Under the pieces are notes generated by a model. That model saw only the letters and a list, made by a program, of their open reading frames with translations. It was not told the DNA's origin and made no database searches. From Candidatus Brachybacterium merdigallinarum (lineage in GTDB: Bacteria; Actinomycetota; Actinomycetes; Actinomycetales; Dermabacteraceae): a stretch of 35,616 bases of DNA. Position numbers and translations under genes: made by a program. Shown in pieces: positions 7,901-16,089 of the stretch (positions are counted from its first letter, which is position 1; the number at the start of each line of letters is the position of its first letter). The stretch lies in NCBI GenBank assembly GCA_019115335.1, contig DXDT01000168.1, positions 1-35,616 on the forward strand. The letters run 5' to 3'.

Positions 7901-8028
7901 TGTGGATGGCCGATCCTCCACATTGCCTGCAGTTATCCACACTCGGGCGCCGGGGATGCTGCTCTGTCGGACCCTCGTGATAATGCGCTCTGCGATTTTT
8001 CCCTCGCGTCCCTGACGGGTTATCCATA
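7901..8028. promoter_or_regulatory. Cluster of three DnaA-box-like sites
   Basis: TTATCCACA (7933-7941) is an exact consensus DnaA box. TTATCCATA (8020-8028) differs at one base. TGTGGATGG (7901-7909, reverse orientation) differs at two. All lie upstream of the DUF222/HNH gene in locally AT-richer DNA. Whether DnaA binds is not known. Confidence 0.45.
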
Positions 8029-8078
8029 AATCGGATCTACCGATCAGTAGTTTTTGTGAAGGACTTCCCGTCGGCGGA

Positions 8079-9812
8079 ATGATGTGGAATCATCAAGGCA
8101 TGGCACAGGGCAGGCACGAGGACTCCGCTTCGGATGGTGACGCGATGCACGCGAACCATTCCGAGGGGGAATCGTGTGCGCCGGGCAGTTCGGAGCATGG
8201 CGATATGGGTGCCTCGCCCCGTGAGGACCTCGACGTGGTGGCGGGCCCCGGCCAGCTGGACGTGGCGGGCATCGATCTGGCCGCGGCACGTGCGGTCCTG
8301 GTCCAGCTCGGCACCCACGGTGCGCAGGACCTCGACCTCATGCCCGCCTCGCAGGTGAAGGACATGATGGTCGGTCTGCGCGAGCTCACCGCTGCGGTCG
8401 AGGCCGCCCAGGCACGCGCGATCGTCCGCCTCGAAGCAGCGATCGCGGAGGAGGTCCGTGAGCGAGGTGAGACTGCTGCACAGGCACACCGCGTGGCGCG
8501 GGCCGAAGCATCACTGGCCCAGAAGAAGTCCGTGTCCGGTGCCGGGCAGTCGCTCGCCTCCTGCCGGCGCCTGGTGCGGTCCATGCCGGGGATGCTGCGC
8601 GCTCTGGCCTCGGGTCGCGTCACCCCTCAGGTCGCCCATCGAGTCTCGCGCACTCTGGCGGTCGCCGCGCCTGAGGTCAGATCGCAGGTCGACGCCGTGC
8701 TCACCGGTCACCTCGGCCGCCTCGAGGCGTGCGGGCCGGACGAGTGGGCCGGAGCCGCGGAGCGCGCCCTGCACACCTTCGACCCCGCGGGCGAGGCGGA
8801 GCGTCATGCACGGGCGGCGCAGAAGTCTCGCGTGACGATGCGTCGCCGGGAGCACGGCATGGCGGAGATCCACGCAGTCCTGCCAGCCATCGACGCCGCC
8901 CGCATCCGCAAGCAGCTCTCGCTGGAAGCAGAGCGGCTGCGTGCTGCCGGGGACCGTCGTGGACACCAGGCGATCATGGTCGCACTGTTCGCGGACCTGC
9001 TCCTGGGCCGGCTCGACGGCACCGACCTGGGCGGTGTCGACATCGGAGTGATCATCACCGACCGCTCCCTGCTCGCTCCCGGCCACGCTGATGCCGCCAC
9101 CATCGAGGGCTACGGCCCCGTGCCGTACGAGCACATCCGGCAGGAGATGCTGGCGACGATCCAGCGCGCCGAAGCCGCCCACGATGCTCATGACCCCGAC
9201 GGCACGGGAGGCGCTGCCGTCGCCATGACATTGCGGAGCCTGTACGACGCACGGAGCACCGGTGAGCTCGTCGCCGCCGAATCTCGAGGTCGTGCATTCC
9301 CACCCGGGATGGCGAAGCTGCTCCGATGGAGCCACCAGACGTGCCGGGCCCCGTACTGCGATGCCCCGATCCGCCAGCTCGACCACATCCATCCCCATGC
9401 CGCCGGGGGAGAGACCTCTGTGCGCAACGGCAATGGACTGTCCGCCGACTGCAACCAGAAGGAGTCCGCCGGGCTCACCGCTCGCGTCGTCACCGACACC
9501 GACCGCCACCGTGAGACCGTCGAATGGACCTCACGCCTGGGGCAGAGTGCACGCCGTGGCGCGATCGACTTCGACCCGGTCCGGACCGCTTTCCCACCTC
9601 CCGAGCTGACCGGCACGACGCCACGTGGGAGACCGACGGGCACGACGTCACGCGAGGGGAAGAAGCTCTCATCCCGTCGGCCGCGATCCCCGCGGCGCAT
9701 TGGGGCGGGAGGGCGCCGCTCCTCGCCGCGGCGGCAGTCCGTGTCGCGGCGGTCCTCACCACAGCAGTCCTCACCACAGCAGTCCTCACCACGGTGGTCC
9801 TCGACGCAGTGA
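8079..9812 (+). CDS. DUF222 / HNH endonuclease domain protein (13E12-repeat type)
   Basis: A 577-aa protein of the large actinobacterial DUF222-HNH family, related to the mycobacterial REP13E12 proteins. The N-terminal DUF222 region spans about residues 60-400. The HNH nuclease is at about 415-465, with CRAPYCDAP, QLDHIHPHAAGG and NGNGLSADCN; the paired cysteines, DH and the N/C region fit a Zn-ribbon HNH fold. The C-terminal tail is Arg/Ser/Gln-rich and ends in 5-residue repeats. The start is uncertain: ATG 8079, 8082 and 8100 are in frame, no clear ribosome site exists, and TAGTTT at 8048 could be a -10 box. A TGATG/CATCA dyad (8080-8095) lies between the candidate starts. The biological role of this family is not established. 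Confidence 0.85.
   Translation: MMWNHQGMAQGRHEDSASDGDAMHANHSEGESCAPGSSEHGDMGASPREDLDVVAGPGQLDVAGIDLAAARAVLVQLGTHGAQDLDLMPASQVKDMMVGLRELTAAVEAAQARAIVRLEAAIAEEVRERGETAAQAHRVARAEASLAQKKSVSGAGQSLASCRRLVRSMPGMLRALASGRVTPQVAHRVSRTLAVAAPEVRSQVDAVLTGHLGRLEACGPDEWAGAAERALHTFDPAGEAERHARAAQKSRVTMRRREHGMAEIHAVLPAIDAARIRKQLSLEAERLRAAGDRRGHQAIMVALFADLLLGRLDGTDLGGVDIGVIITDRSLLAPGHADAATIEGYGPVPYEHIRQEMLATIQRAEAAHDAHDPDGTGGAAVAMTLRSLYDARSTGELVAAESRGRAFPPGMAKLLRWSHQTCRAPYCDAPIRQLDHIHPHAAGGETSVRNGNGLSADCNQKESAGLTARVVTDTDRHRETVEWTSRLGQSARRGAIDFDPVRTAFPPPELTGTTPRGRPTGTTSREGKKLSSRRPRSPRRIGAGGRRSSPRRQSVSRRSSPQQSSPQQSSPRWSSTQ
9753..9812 (+). repeat. 15-bp tandem repeats at the 3' end of the HNH gene
   Basis: TCCTCACCACAGCAG occurs twice exactly (9753-9767, 9768-9782), then TCCTCACCACGGTGG and TCCTCGACGCAGTGA. 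The last copy carries the stop codon. The units encode SSPQQ-like pentapeptides. Confidence 0.85.
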
Positions 9813-9868
9813 CCCCGCCTGGTCAGCCGCCGCCGTCAGCCATGACGAAGGAACCTCAGCCAGTACCG

Positions 9869-9880
9869 TAGGATCGCCCG
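9869..9880 (+). promoter_or_regulatory. -10 box for a leaderless S66 peptidase transcript
   Basis: TAGGAT is followed by CGCCCG and ATG 9881. The 6-nt spacing and the lack of a Shine-Dalgarno sequence indicate initiation at the start codon. Confidence 0.55.
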
Positions 9881-10927
9881 ATGGAGTTCCGACGTGTCCC
9901 GAAAGCTCGGCCCAGTGACAAGATCGCCGTCGTCTCACCGTCCTTCGCCGCACCGGCCGTCGCGCCCGCCGTGCACGAGCAGGCGATGCGACGACTCCAC
10001 GAGAGCACCGGGCTCATCCCCGTCGAGTACCCCACCACTCGGACCCTCGGAGCCTCCCCCGAGGCGAGGGCGGCAGACCTGAACACCGCGCTCGCCGACC
10101 CGGAGATCCGAGCGATCATCGCCACGATCGGGGGAGAGGACCAGATCACCGTCATCCCCCTCCTCGATCCCGAGCCACTGCTCGAGGACCCCAAACCGTT
10201 CCTGGGATACAGCGACAACACCAACCTCCTCAACTGGCTCTGGTGCCACGGCATCCCCGGCTTCTACGGAGGCTCCACCCAGGTGCACCTCGGACCGGGA
10301 CCCCACCTCGATCCCGTGCACGAGGCCTCCCTCCGCGCCGCACTGCTGACAGGACAGCAGCTCGAGATCACCGAGCCCGGCGAGTCCGAGGACATCGGGC
10401 ACGATTGGAACGACCCCCGAGCGCTCACCGACTTCGGCACGCGCGAGCCCACCGAGCCCTGGACCTGGGCCGGACCTGCCCGATCCGTGACCGGCCGCAC
10501 CTGGGGCGGATGCCTCGAGGTCCTGCAATGGGTGCTCACCGCGGGACGCTTCCCCACCGACCCTGACCTCCTCACCGGGGGAGTGCTGCTGGTGGAGACG
10601 TCCGAGGAGCTGATCCCGCCTCGCGAGGTCGGATGGATCCTGCGCGCCCTCGGCGAACGCGGAATCCTCGCCGCCGTGGACGCCGTCGTGGTCGCGCGGC
10701 CGCCGACCTCGAGCTTCGAGGTGCAGCCCCCTGCCGCGGAGCGCCGGGTCCGTCGCGCCGAACAGCGCGACACCGTGATCGGCACCGTCCAGAAGTACAA
10801 CCCGGAGGCCGTGATCGTCGTCGGGCCGCCGTTCGGCCACACACGACCGCAGTGGATCCTGCCCTATGGCGGTGTCATGACTGTCGACGGTGCGGCACGG
10901 CGGCTGTTCGCCGGCTACGACAGCTGA
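9881..10927 (+). CDS. S66-family serine peptidase (LD-carboxypeptidase / MccF-like)
   Basis: S66 enzymes cleave murein tetrapeptides (LdcA) or detoxify microcin C-type nucleotide-peptide antibiotics (MccF). This 348-aa protein has the nucleophile Ser111 in LGYSDNT, Glu239 in LLVETSEE and His320 in FGHTRPQW, which together make the Ser-Glu-His triad. The N-terminal KIAVVSPS strand and TIGGED turn also match. The extended sequence and the GGCLEVLQW segment look closer to the MccF branch than to short LdcA enzymes, but this is an impression rather than a test. There is no signal peptide, so it acts in the cytoplasm. The gene stands alone and is convergent with the monooxygenase gene. Confidence 0.85.
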   Translation: MEFRRVPKARPSDKIAVVSPSFAAPAVAPAVHEQAMRRLHESTGLIPVEYPTTRTLGASPEARAADLNTALADPEIRAIIATIGGEDQITVIPLLDPEPLLEDPKPFLGYSDNTNLLNWLWCHGIPGFYGGSTQVHLGPGPHLDPVHEASLRAALLTGQQLEITEPGESEDIGHDWNDPRALTDFGTREPTEPWTWAGPARSVTGRTWGGCLEVLQWVLTAGRFPTDPDLLTGGVLLVETSEELIPPREVGWILRALGERGILAAVDAVVVARPPTSSFEVQPPAAERRVRRAEQRDTVIGTVQKYNPEAVIVVGPPFGHTRPQWILPYGGVMTVDGAARRLFAGYDS

Positions 10928-10942
10928 CTGCCGACTACATCT

Positions 10943-10975
10943 GACCGTCGACCCGCGTTCGCGGACCGTCGACCC
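10943..10975. repeat. Direct repeat between convergent genes
   Basis: GACCGTCGACCC occurs at 10943-10954 and 10964-10975, with similar flanks (GCGTTCG, TCATTCG). GTCGAC is itself a palindrome, so each copy could also form a small hairpin and help termination. Confidence 0.5.
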
Positions 10976-12430
10976 TCATTCGAAGAGGGTGCGCACCGTC
11001 TCCAGGCGGCCCAGCAGAGCATCGCGATCGCGGAACGGGATCAGACCCTCAGCCTCTGCCGCCTCTGCCGCCGGGGCCTGCCCCGATCCGGCTCGCGCCG
11101 CACCGCTCTGAGCCACACCGGAACGAGCCACACCGGAACGAGACGCACCGGACCCGCCGAAGAGGCTCCCGAGCCGGCCCAGCCGGCCCCGGCGACGCTC
11201 CTCAGGAGTCGGCACCGCCGCCTCCGAGCCGCCGCGAGCCCGACGGAACTGATCCGCCGCCGCCGAGCCGTCCGTCACCGCACGCAGCATCAGCGCCGCG
11301 ATGTCCGCCTGCTGCACCAGCACCGGCAGCACCCCGCCGCTGACCCGCTGCTGGCCGAGGATCACCAGATCATCCCGGCCCCGCGGGAACGCCCCCAGGA
11401 ACAGGTCCAGCTCACCGGTGGGCGTGCGCGGCACGACGTCCTCCGGCAGGTGGTCGGCGCCCGAGCGGTAGCCGGTCGCCAGCACCACCAGGTCCGGGAC
11501 GAACTCCGCCCCGTCGGTGTACTGCAGCTGACCGTCGACCACTCCGGTGACCTCACCGATCGGGGAGATCCTGCCCTCACGGACCCGGTCCAGCACGTCA
11601 TCGGAGATGATCACCGAATCCTCGAGCAGCCCGGCCTCCGGCTCCGGCAGTCCCGCCGCCACCGGATCACCCGCGGCGCGGGACACCACGGCCTCCGCGA
11701 TCTTCTCGTTCAGGGCACCCAGCACAGCCGGCTCCCGCGACGCGGCGACGTCCCCCGGGGTGCTGCCGATCCGGCGCGGCACCACCCAGTGACCGGTCCG
11801 CATCGACCACCGCACCTCCAGGGCGCGGCGTGCCGCATCGACGGCGATGTCCGCCGCGGACTGGCCGGAGCCGACCACCAGCACGCGCCGACCCTCGAGA
11901 CCGTCGGCGCCCTCCCACTCCTTCGCATGCATCACCGGGAGGGTCTTCGGCACGTCCGCGGCCCAGGCAGGCCGGTGCGGGCGCTCGCTGATGCCGTGCG
12001 CGGAGATGACCGCGCGATAGATCATGATCTCGCCGGTGGACAGCTCCACCTGCCACACGCCGTCCTCGAAGGGGCGCGCGGAGCGCACCTCGACCCCGGG
12101 CCGGAAATGATCGGTGAGCTGGTGGCGCGCCGCGTAGGCGCGCAGGTACTTCGCCATCTGCTCGGGGCTGAGGAAGTCCGGGTAGGAGACCGGCTGCAGC
12201 ATCTCCTCGTACTGGGTGAAGGTCCGCGAGGAGACCATCTCCAGCGACGGCCACACGGGGGTGTCCGCCCGATCCAGGTTCCAGATCCCGCCGACATGCT
12301 TCGCCCGATCGACGAGGTCGAAGGGCAGCCCCACTGCCTGCAGCGCGGCGGCAGCGGCCAGACCGGCCGGGCCGGCACCGATGACGAGCACCTTCTCGCG
12401 GTTGGGAACCTGGTCATGGAGGTCGGTCAT
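10976..12430 (-). CDS. Flavin-containing monooxygenase / NAD(P)-binding oxidoreductase
   Basis: A 484-aa flavoprotein of the FMO / Baeyer-Villiger type. An FAD-binding GAGPAGLAAAAAL lies at about residues 18-30 and an NADPH-binding VVGSGQSAADIA near 185. A LATGYRS motif near 325 is typical of these enzymes. The substrate is unknown. A GGAAGG ribosome site precedes ATG 12430, and a TAGGAT -10 candidate lies at 12519-12514, giving a leader of about 77 nt. After the catalytic part, about 100 residues form a low-complexity tail with SGVAR-like pentapeptide repeats (about residues 425-455), which is unusual for the family. The gene runs convergent to the S66 peptidase gene. Confidence 0.8.
   Translation of the reverse strand: MTDLHDQVPNREKVLVIGAGPAGLAAAAALQAVGLPFDLVDRAKHVGGIWNLDRADTPVWPSLEMVSSRTFTQYEEMLQPVSYPDFLSPEQMAKYLRAYAARHQLTDHFRPGVEVRSARPFEDGVWQVELSTGEIMIYRAVISAHGISERPHRPAWAADVPKTLPVMHAKEWEGADGLEGRRVLVVGSGQSAADIAVDAARRALEVRWSMRTGHWVVPRRIGSTPGDVAASREPAVLGALNEKIAEAVVSRAAGDPVAAGLPEPEAGLLEDSVIISDDVLDRVREGRISPIGEVTGVVDGQLQYTDGAEFVPDLVVLATGYRSGADHLPEDVVPRTPTGELDLFLGAFPRGRDDLVILGQQRVSGGVLPVLVQQADIAALMLRAVTDGSAAADQFRRARGGSEAAVPTPEERRRGRLGRLGSLFGGSGASRSGVARSGVAQSGAARAGSGQAPAAEAAEAEGLIPFRDRDALLGRLETVRTLFE
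11111..11155 (-). repeat. 15-bp tandem repeats in the monooxygenase tail
   Basis: On the plus strand AGCCACACCGGAACG occurs twice exactly (11111-11125, 11126-11140), followed by AGACGCACCGGACCC. The units encode SGVAR-like pentapeptides in the minus-strand gene. Confidence 0.85.
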
Positions 12431-12547
12431 CGAGGGCCTTCCGGGTCGGGCCGCGCACGGTGGCCGGGCCTTGCTCCCCGGGCACCCGGCTCAGCGGCGG
12501 GCAGACTCACCCCATCCTAGACGCCTGAACGCGCCTCAGCCGACGCC

Positions 12548-13486
12548 TCAGCCGACGGCGGTGATCACGACCGACACCCCGAGCGCGATCACCGTCGTGC
12601 TCATGACGTGGGCGAGGATCACGTGGCTGCGCACCAGCCGGCGCGCCCCCGCCGTCTGGGGCACCATGTCCGTGGAGCCGGCCGACGCCTGCAGCAGCAC
12701 CGAGCCGTACAGGTACTCCGCCCACTGCCGGTCCGGCCCCGACGTCCCCGGCAGCGTGAACGCGTTCCCGTGCGCATCCTCGGCGAGGTACTCGATGCTG
12801 AACGACACCACCGAGCCCAGCCAGGTGGTGACGATGCTGGCCGCCGTCAGCAGCAGCAGGACGAAGACCGGCACCCCCTCCGGCCGTGTCGCCAGCAGCA
12901 CGATCGCGAGCGCCGCCACGATCATCAGCTGCAGCACCTCGCTGGTGGGACCGGTCCGGCCGATCACGTTCCGGTACAGCCAGGTGGAGCGCTTCGAGCG
13001 CGTGAGGCGAGCCACCGCGGCCAGCCGCACCCGCGGCAGCTCCGCGAATGCGTGATGGGTCAGCGCCGCATAGATCAGGCTGTACAGCGACTGCACCACG
13101 ATCACCAGCACCAGCAGTAGCGAGATGCCCTGATCCGCGGTGTCCGCGAACCAGTAGTTCATCTGCGGGAGCACCAGCATCACCACGACGCCGAGCAGCA
13201 CCGCCGCCACCAGCGACAGCAGCATCCGCAGGTTCTCCGACAGCAGCCGCTCGCGCAGGGACAGGCGAGCCCGCGGCCGACGGGCCTGCGGTCGAGGTGA
13301 CCGCGGCCGACGAGAGCGCGTCCGCCGGGGAGGAGCGGCGGCAGGCGCAGGGTCCGGCGCGCGATCACCGGGGTCCGGCGCGGGACCACCGGGGTCCGGC
13401 GCGGGATCATCCGGCGCAGGGTCCGGGCTGGGCTCGAGGGTGGGATCCGGTGCCTGCTCCGGCTCGGGGGAGGGGTGTCCGCGCAA
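12548..13486 (-). CDS. DUF1345-family membrane protein
   Basis: A 312-aa protein of unknown function. The first 85 or so residues are Pro/Asp/Ala-rich repeats (PAPDPGG-like, 21-bp DNA units) followed by an Arg-rich stretch. Then come five or six hydrophobic segments with the DUF1345 hallmarks: WAEYLYGSVLLQASAGSTDMVPQT and a following R..HVILAHVMST helix. The chosen start is a TTG with ACGGAG only 2 nt upstream, which is weak; the true start may lie further in, ahead of the Arg-rich stretch. A 12-bp tandem duplication (12532-12555) at the 3' end supplies a second in-frame stop. The gene is divergent from the GH3-like gene, with about 100 bp between them. Confidence 0.75.
   Translation of the reverse strand: MRGHPSPEPEQAPDPTLEPSPDPAPDDPAPDPGGPAPDPGDRAPDPAPAAAPPRRTRSRRPRSPRPQARRPRARLSLRERLLSENLRMLLSLVAAVLLGVVVMLVLPQMNYWFADTADQGISLLLVLVIVVQSLYSLIYAALTHHAFAELPRVRLAAVARLTRSKRSTWLYRNVIGRTGPTSEVLQLMIVAALAIVLLATRPEGVPVFVLLLLTAASIVTTWLGSVVSFSIEYLAEDAHGNAFTLPGTSGPDRQWAEYLYGSVLLQASAGSTDMVPQTAGARRLVRSHVILAHVMSTTVIALGVSVVITAVG
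13351..13413. repeat. 21-bp tandem repeats in the DUF1345 N-terminal region
   Basis: Three units begin with GGTCCGGCGCGNGA at 13351, 13372 and 13393. They are in frame in the minus-strand gene and encode Pro/Asp/Gly repeats. Confidence 0.75.
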
Positions 13487-13589
13487 GGCTCCGTCCGTGG
13501 TAGCTTCCGAGAATCGGCGGGATCAGCGCGCCGGCGCCCCGCAGGCGCACCGACCGTGCACCCCGGAGCGTACCGAGGCAGGAGGCCCG

Positions 13590-14966
13590 ATGGCGGCTCG
13601 ACGCGACGACGCAACAGCACTCCTGATCGCCCCGCTCGACCTGCCGGCCCTGTCCGCTTCGGAGCAGCTGCGCGACCTCGCCGACATCGCGCGGGACGTG
13701 CCCCCTGACGCCACGGTGACGGGGCGGGGCCCCGTGCCGCTGCTGCCCTCGGCCCGGGCGCTCGGGGTCCTCGACGACGTCGACGACACCCGGGAGCTCG
13801 GCGACGCCCTCGGCGACCTGCTCGCAGCCTGCGGCATCGATCTGCTCACCACGCCGCTGCTGGACGTCGCGGCCGGACCGGACCCCGCCGTGGGGACCGA
13901 CGCCGTCGGGGAGGATCCCGACCTGGTCACTCGGCATGCCCGCGCCCTGGCTTCCGGGATCCGGGACGCCGGAGTGGCGGTCGGAGCCCGGGACTTCCCC
14001 GGGATCGGGGCGATCCAGCGCGGCGAGGGGAGCAGCATCCGCCTCGGGCAGGCCGAGCTGGAGCGGACCCACCTGCCGCCGTGGGAGCTCGCGCCCTGGC
14101 TGGACGCCGTGGTCACCGCCCCGGTCGACGTGCCGGCGCTCGGGACCGGCAGCGCCTCCCTCGCGCCCTGGGCGCTCGCGCTGCTGGAACAGATCAGCCA
14201 CGGCGGCTACCACGGGCTCGTCATCGCGGGCCGGCTGGAGACCGCGGCGGGGCAGGCCGGGATCAGCCTGGGGGAGGCGGCGGTGCAGGCGGTGACCGCC
14301 GGAGCGCACCTGCTCGAGCTGCCCCCGGACGCCGCCTCGACCGAGGAAGCGCTCGCGGCGCTGCTGGCCGCGGAGGAGTCCGGGCGGCTGCCGGAAGGGC
14401 TGCTCGTCGAGCGGTCGGGGGCGACGCGGCGGATCCTGCGCTCCCTCCGCGCTCGCCGCCGATGGCTGCCCACCCCCGAGCCGGCGCCCGCGGCGGAGCG
14501 CCTGGCGGAGGTGTCGGGGCGGATCGCCCGGGCCGCGGTGGAGACCCGCCGCGCCGTGCTGGACCTGCGACCCGCCGCGGTGATCGATCTGACCGCTCCT
14601 GTCCGCGCCGGGGGAGGCGCCGGTGCGCCCGTCGCCGGTGCTCCCGTCGAGGCTGCCGTCGACGCTACCCCGGGCACCGGTGCGCACCTGGTCGCCGCGC
14701 TGCGCAGGCAGGGCATCGCCGTGGATTCGCACGCCTACGCGCACGATGCGCTGGCTGCCCCGAACCTGCTCGTCGTCACCGCGCGGCCGCGCGGTGACGA
14801 TCGCGAGGCCGCGCAGCTGCAGGGCATCCTGTCCCGTCGGCCGGACGCGATCGTGATCCACACCGGGCTCGCCCGGCACGCTCCGGATGCGGAGCGCCGG
14901 GTCCTCGCCCACGGGGGCGGTCCGGTGATGATGGCGGCGGCCGTCGCCGAGCTGATGCGCTCCTGA
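13590..14966 (+). CDS. GH3-like protein with lost catalytic motifs (probable pseudoenzyme)
   Basis: This 458-aa protein follows the glycoside hydrolase family 3 plan: a barrel with GIDLLTTPLLDVA (about residues 89-101), a DPDLVTRHARALASGIRDAGV helix region, and a C-terminal alpha/beta domain (about 365-458). The KHFPGHG motif, which in NagZ-type enzymes precedes the acid/base His, reads ARDFPGIG (about 131-138). The nucleophile strand, normally V(V/S)(T/S)D(A/D)L, reads LVIAGRLE (about 209-216) with no Asp. Both key regions are therefore altered and hydrolysis is unlikely. ATG 13590 has GGAGG 4 nt upstream; the frame is open further upstream without family similarity. There is no signal peptide. 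Its role is unknown. Confidence 0.7.
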   Translation: MAARRDDATALLIAPLDLPALSASEQLRDLADIARDVPPDATVTGRGPVPLLPSARALGVLDDVDDTRELGDALGDLLAACGIDLLTTPLLDVAAGPDPAVGTDAVGEDPDLVTRHARALASGIRDAGVAVGARDFPGIGAIQRGEGSSIRLGQAELERTHLPPWELAPWLDAVVTAPVDVPALGTGSASLAPWALALLEQISHGGYHGLVIAGRLETAAGQAGISLGEAAVQAVTAGAHLLELPPDAASTEEALAALLAAEESGRLPEGLLVERSGATRRILRSLRARRRWLPTPEPAPAAERLAEVSGRIARAAVETRRAVLDLRPAAVIDLTAPVRAGGGAGAPVAGAPVEAAVDATPGTGAHLVAALRRQGIAVDSHAYAHDALAAPNLLVVTARPRGDDREAAQLQGILSRRPDAIVIHTGLARHAPDAERRVLAHGGGPVMMAAAVAELMRS

Positions 14967-15010
14967 GCGACCCCCTCGGACAGGAGCGCCCCGGCAGGAC
15001 AGAAAGGCCG

Positions 15011-15973
15011 TCAGAGTCCGAGGTCCGCCTGCACCGTGCGCATCGCCTCCGCGGAGGCCCGCATCTGCTGCTCCTCCTGCTCGTCCATCGGCACCTCGAG
15101 GCGGCGCACCGCACCGGTCCGGCCCACGATCGTCGGCATCGACATCGCGACGTCGTCGAATCCGTGCCAGCCGTTCAGCGGGGTGGAGACCGGCAGCACC
15201 GCGTGCTCGTCCCGGATGATCGCCTCGGCGATCCGGGCCGATGCGACGCCGATCGCGAGGTTCGTCGCCCCCTTGCCCTGGATCACGGCATACGCGGCCC
15301 CCGCCACCTCCCGCTCGAGCGTGGCCAGGGCTTCCTCGTCCAGGGCGATCTCGCCGCTGGGGTCCCGCCACTGCCGGATCGGCACCTGGCCGATGGTCGC
15401 CGAGGACCACAGGCCGAACTCGCTGTCCCCGTGCTCGCCGACCATCGAGGCGTGCACGCTGCGCGCGGCGACCCCGAGGCGGGTCGCCAGGCGCCACCGC
15501 AGGCGCGAGGTGTCCAGCACCGTGCCCGAGCTCATCACGCGCCCCTCCGGGAGCCCGGCGATCCGTGCCGCGGCGTAGGCGAGGACGTCCGCCGGGTTCG
15601 TGACCAGGATGAACACGGCGTCCGGGGCCTGCTCCAGCAGCTGCGGCAGCAGGGAGCGGAGGATGTCGACGTTGGTGCCGGCCAGGTCCAGGCGAGTCTG
15701 CCCCGGCTTCTGACGGGCGCCGGCGGTGATCACCACCACGTCGGCCCCGGCGACGGCGGTGATGTCATCCCCGCCGATCACGCTCGAGCCGCCCGCCAGC
15801 GCACTGCCGTGGGCGAGATCGAGCACCTCGGCGTCGACCTTCGCGGTGTCGACGTCGTACAGGGCGATGGTGCGGGCCGAGCCGCGCAGCAGCGCGGCAT
15901 AGGCGACGGAGGAGCCGACGGAACCGGCTCCGACGACGGCGAGCTTGCTGACGGTGGTGAGGGGAGTGCTCAT
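15011..15973 (-). CDS. ldh: L-lactate dehydrogenase
   Basis: Interconverts pyruvate and L-lactate with NADH in the cytoplasm. The protein has 320 aa, the NAD-binding GAGSVGSSVA, Asp in LYDVD for NADH preference, the active-site loop ARQKPGQTRLDLAGTN with Arg94, and the catalytic His181 in GEHGDSE. Gln in QKPG at the loop position that separates LDH (Gln) from malate dehydrogenase (Arg) supports lactate. ATG 15973 gives the normal N-terminus. CAGACT lies 6 nt upstream of it and may be a -10 box for a leaderless message. The gene is divergent from the ABC-F gene and convergent with the GH3-like gene. Confidence 0.92.
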   Translation of the reverse strand: MSTPLTTVSKLAVVGAGSVGSSVAYAALLRGSARTIALYDVDTAKVDAEVLDLAHGSALAGGSSVIGGDDITAVAGADVVVITAGARQKPGQTRLDLAGTNVDILRSLLPQLLEQAPDAVFILVTNPADVLAYAAARIAGLPEGRVMSSGTVLDTSRLRWRLATRLGVAARSVHASMVGEHGDSEFGLWSSATIGQVPIRQWRDPSGEIALDEEALATLEREVAGAAYAVIQGKGATNLAIGVASARIAEAIIRDEHAVLPVSTPLNGWHGFDDVAMSMPTIVGRTGAVRRLEVPMDEQEEQQMRASAEAMRTVQADLGL

Positions 15974-16043
15974 ACCCCGAGTCTGGCCGATCGCGCCCCG
16001 CTCCACCAGAGCCTCTCGTCCCCGGACACGAAGCGCGCAGCGC

Positions 16044-16053
16044 GGGAATTCCC
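16044..16053. promoter_or_regulatory. Palindrome in the ldh / ABC-F intergenic region
   Basis: GGGAATTCCC is a perfect 10-bp palindrome flanked by CGC and TCGCG, about 25 bp upstream of the -10 box at 16078. It is the only AT-containing core in this region and could be an operator. Confidence 0.3.
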
Positions 16054-16077
16054 TCGCGCGCCATCGCCCGCGCCGCG

Positions 16078-16089
16078 TACGCTCGCCGC
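16078..16089 (+). promoter_or_regulatory. -10 box upstream of the ABC-F leader ORF
   Basis: TACGCT is followed by CGCCGC and then ATG 16090. The geometry is the same as at the leaderless genes of this window. No good -35 box is seen. Confidence 0.45.

Larger units (their letters stand above)
7533..8078. other. Long intergenic region before the HNH gene; no convincing gene
   Basis: No reading frame here has codon bias or recognisable content. The region holds inverted copies of the upstream repeat (about 7607-7650), a G9 run (7696-7704), a strongly pyrimidine-rich stretch (about 7740-7832), DnaA-box-like sites, and a T-rich stretch next to the HNH gene. Its G+C content is visibly lower than that of its neighbours, which suggests acquired or non-coding DNA. 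Confidence 0.6.

Noticed and set aside
7588-8029. Small open frames in the intergenic region before the HNH gene (for example 7588-7836, 7674-8015)
   Set aside because: They run through the polypyrimidine and repeat DNA, have no ribosome site or codon bias, and resemble no protein.
9753-9812. CRISPR-like repeats
   Set aside because: The units are directly tandem without spacers, in frame and coding.
12431-12510. Candidate 27-codon upstream ORF (GTG 12510, minus strand) whose stop overlaps the monooxygenase start
   Set aside because: Its GTG is only 3 nt from the TAGGAT box, so the transcript would begin inside or after it, and the peptide is unremarkable.
13440-13589. N-terminal extension of the GH3-like gene
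   Set aside because: It overlaps the divergent DUF1345 gene, lacks similarity, and ATG 13590 has a clear GGAGG.
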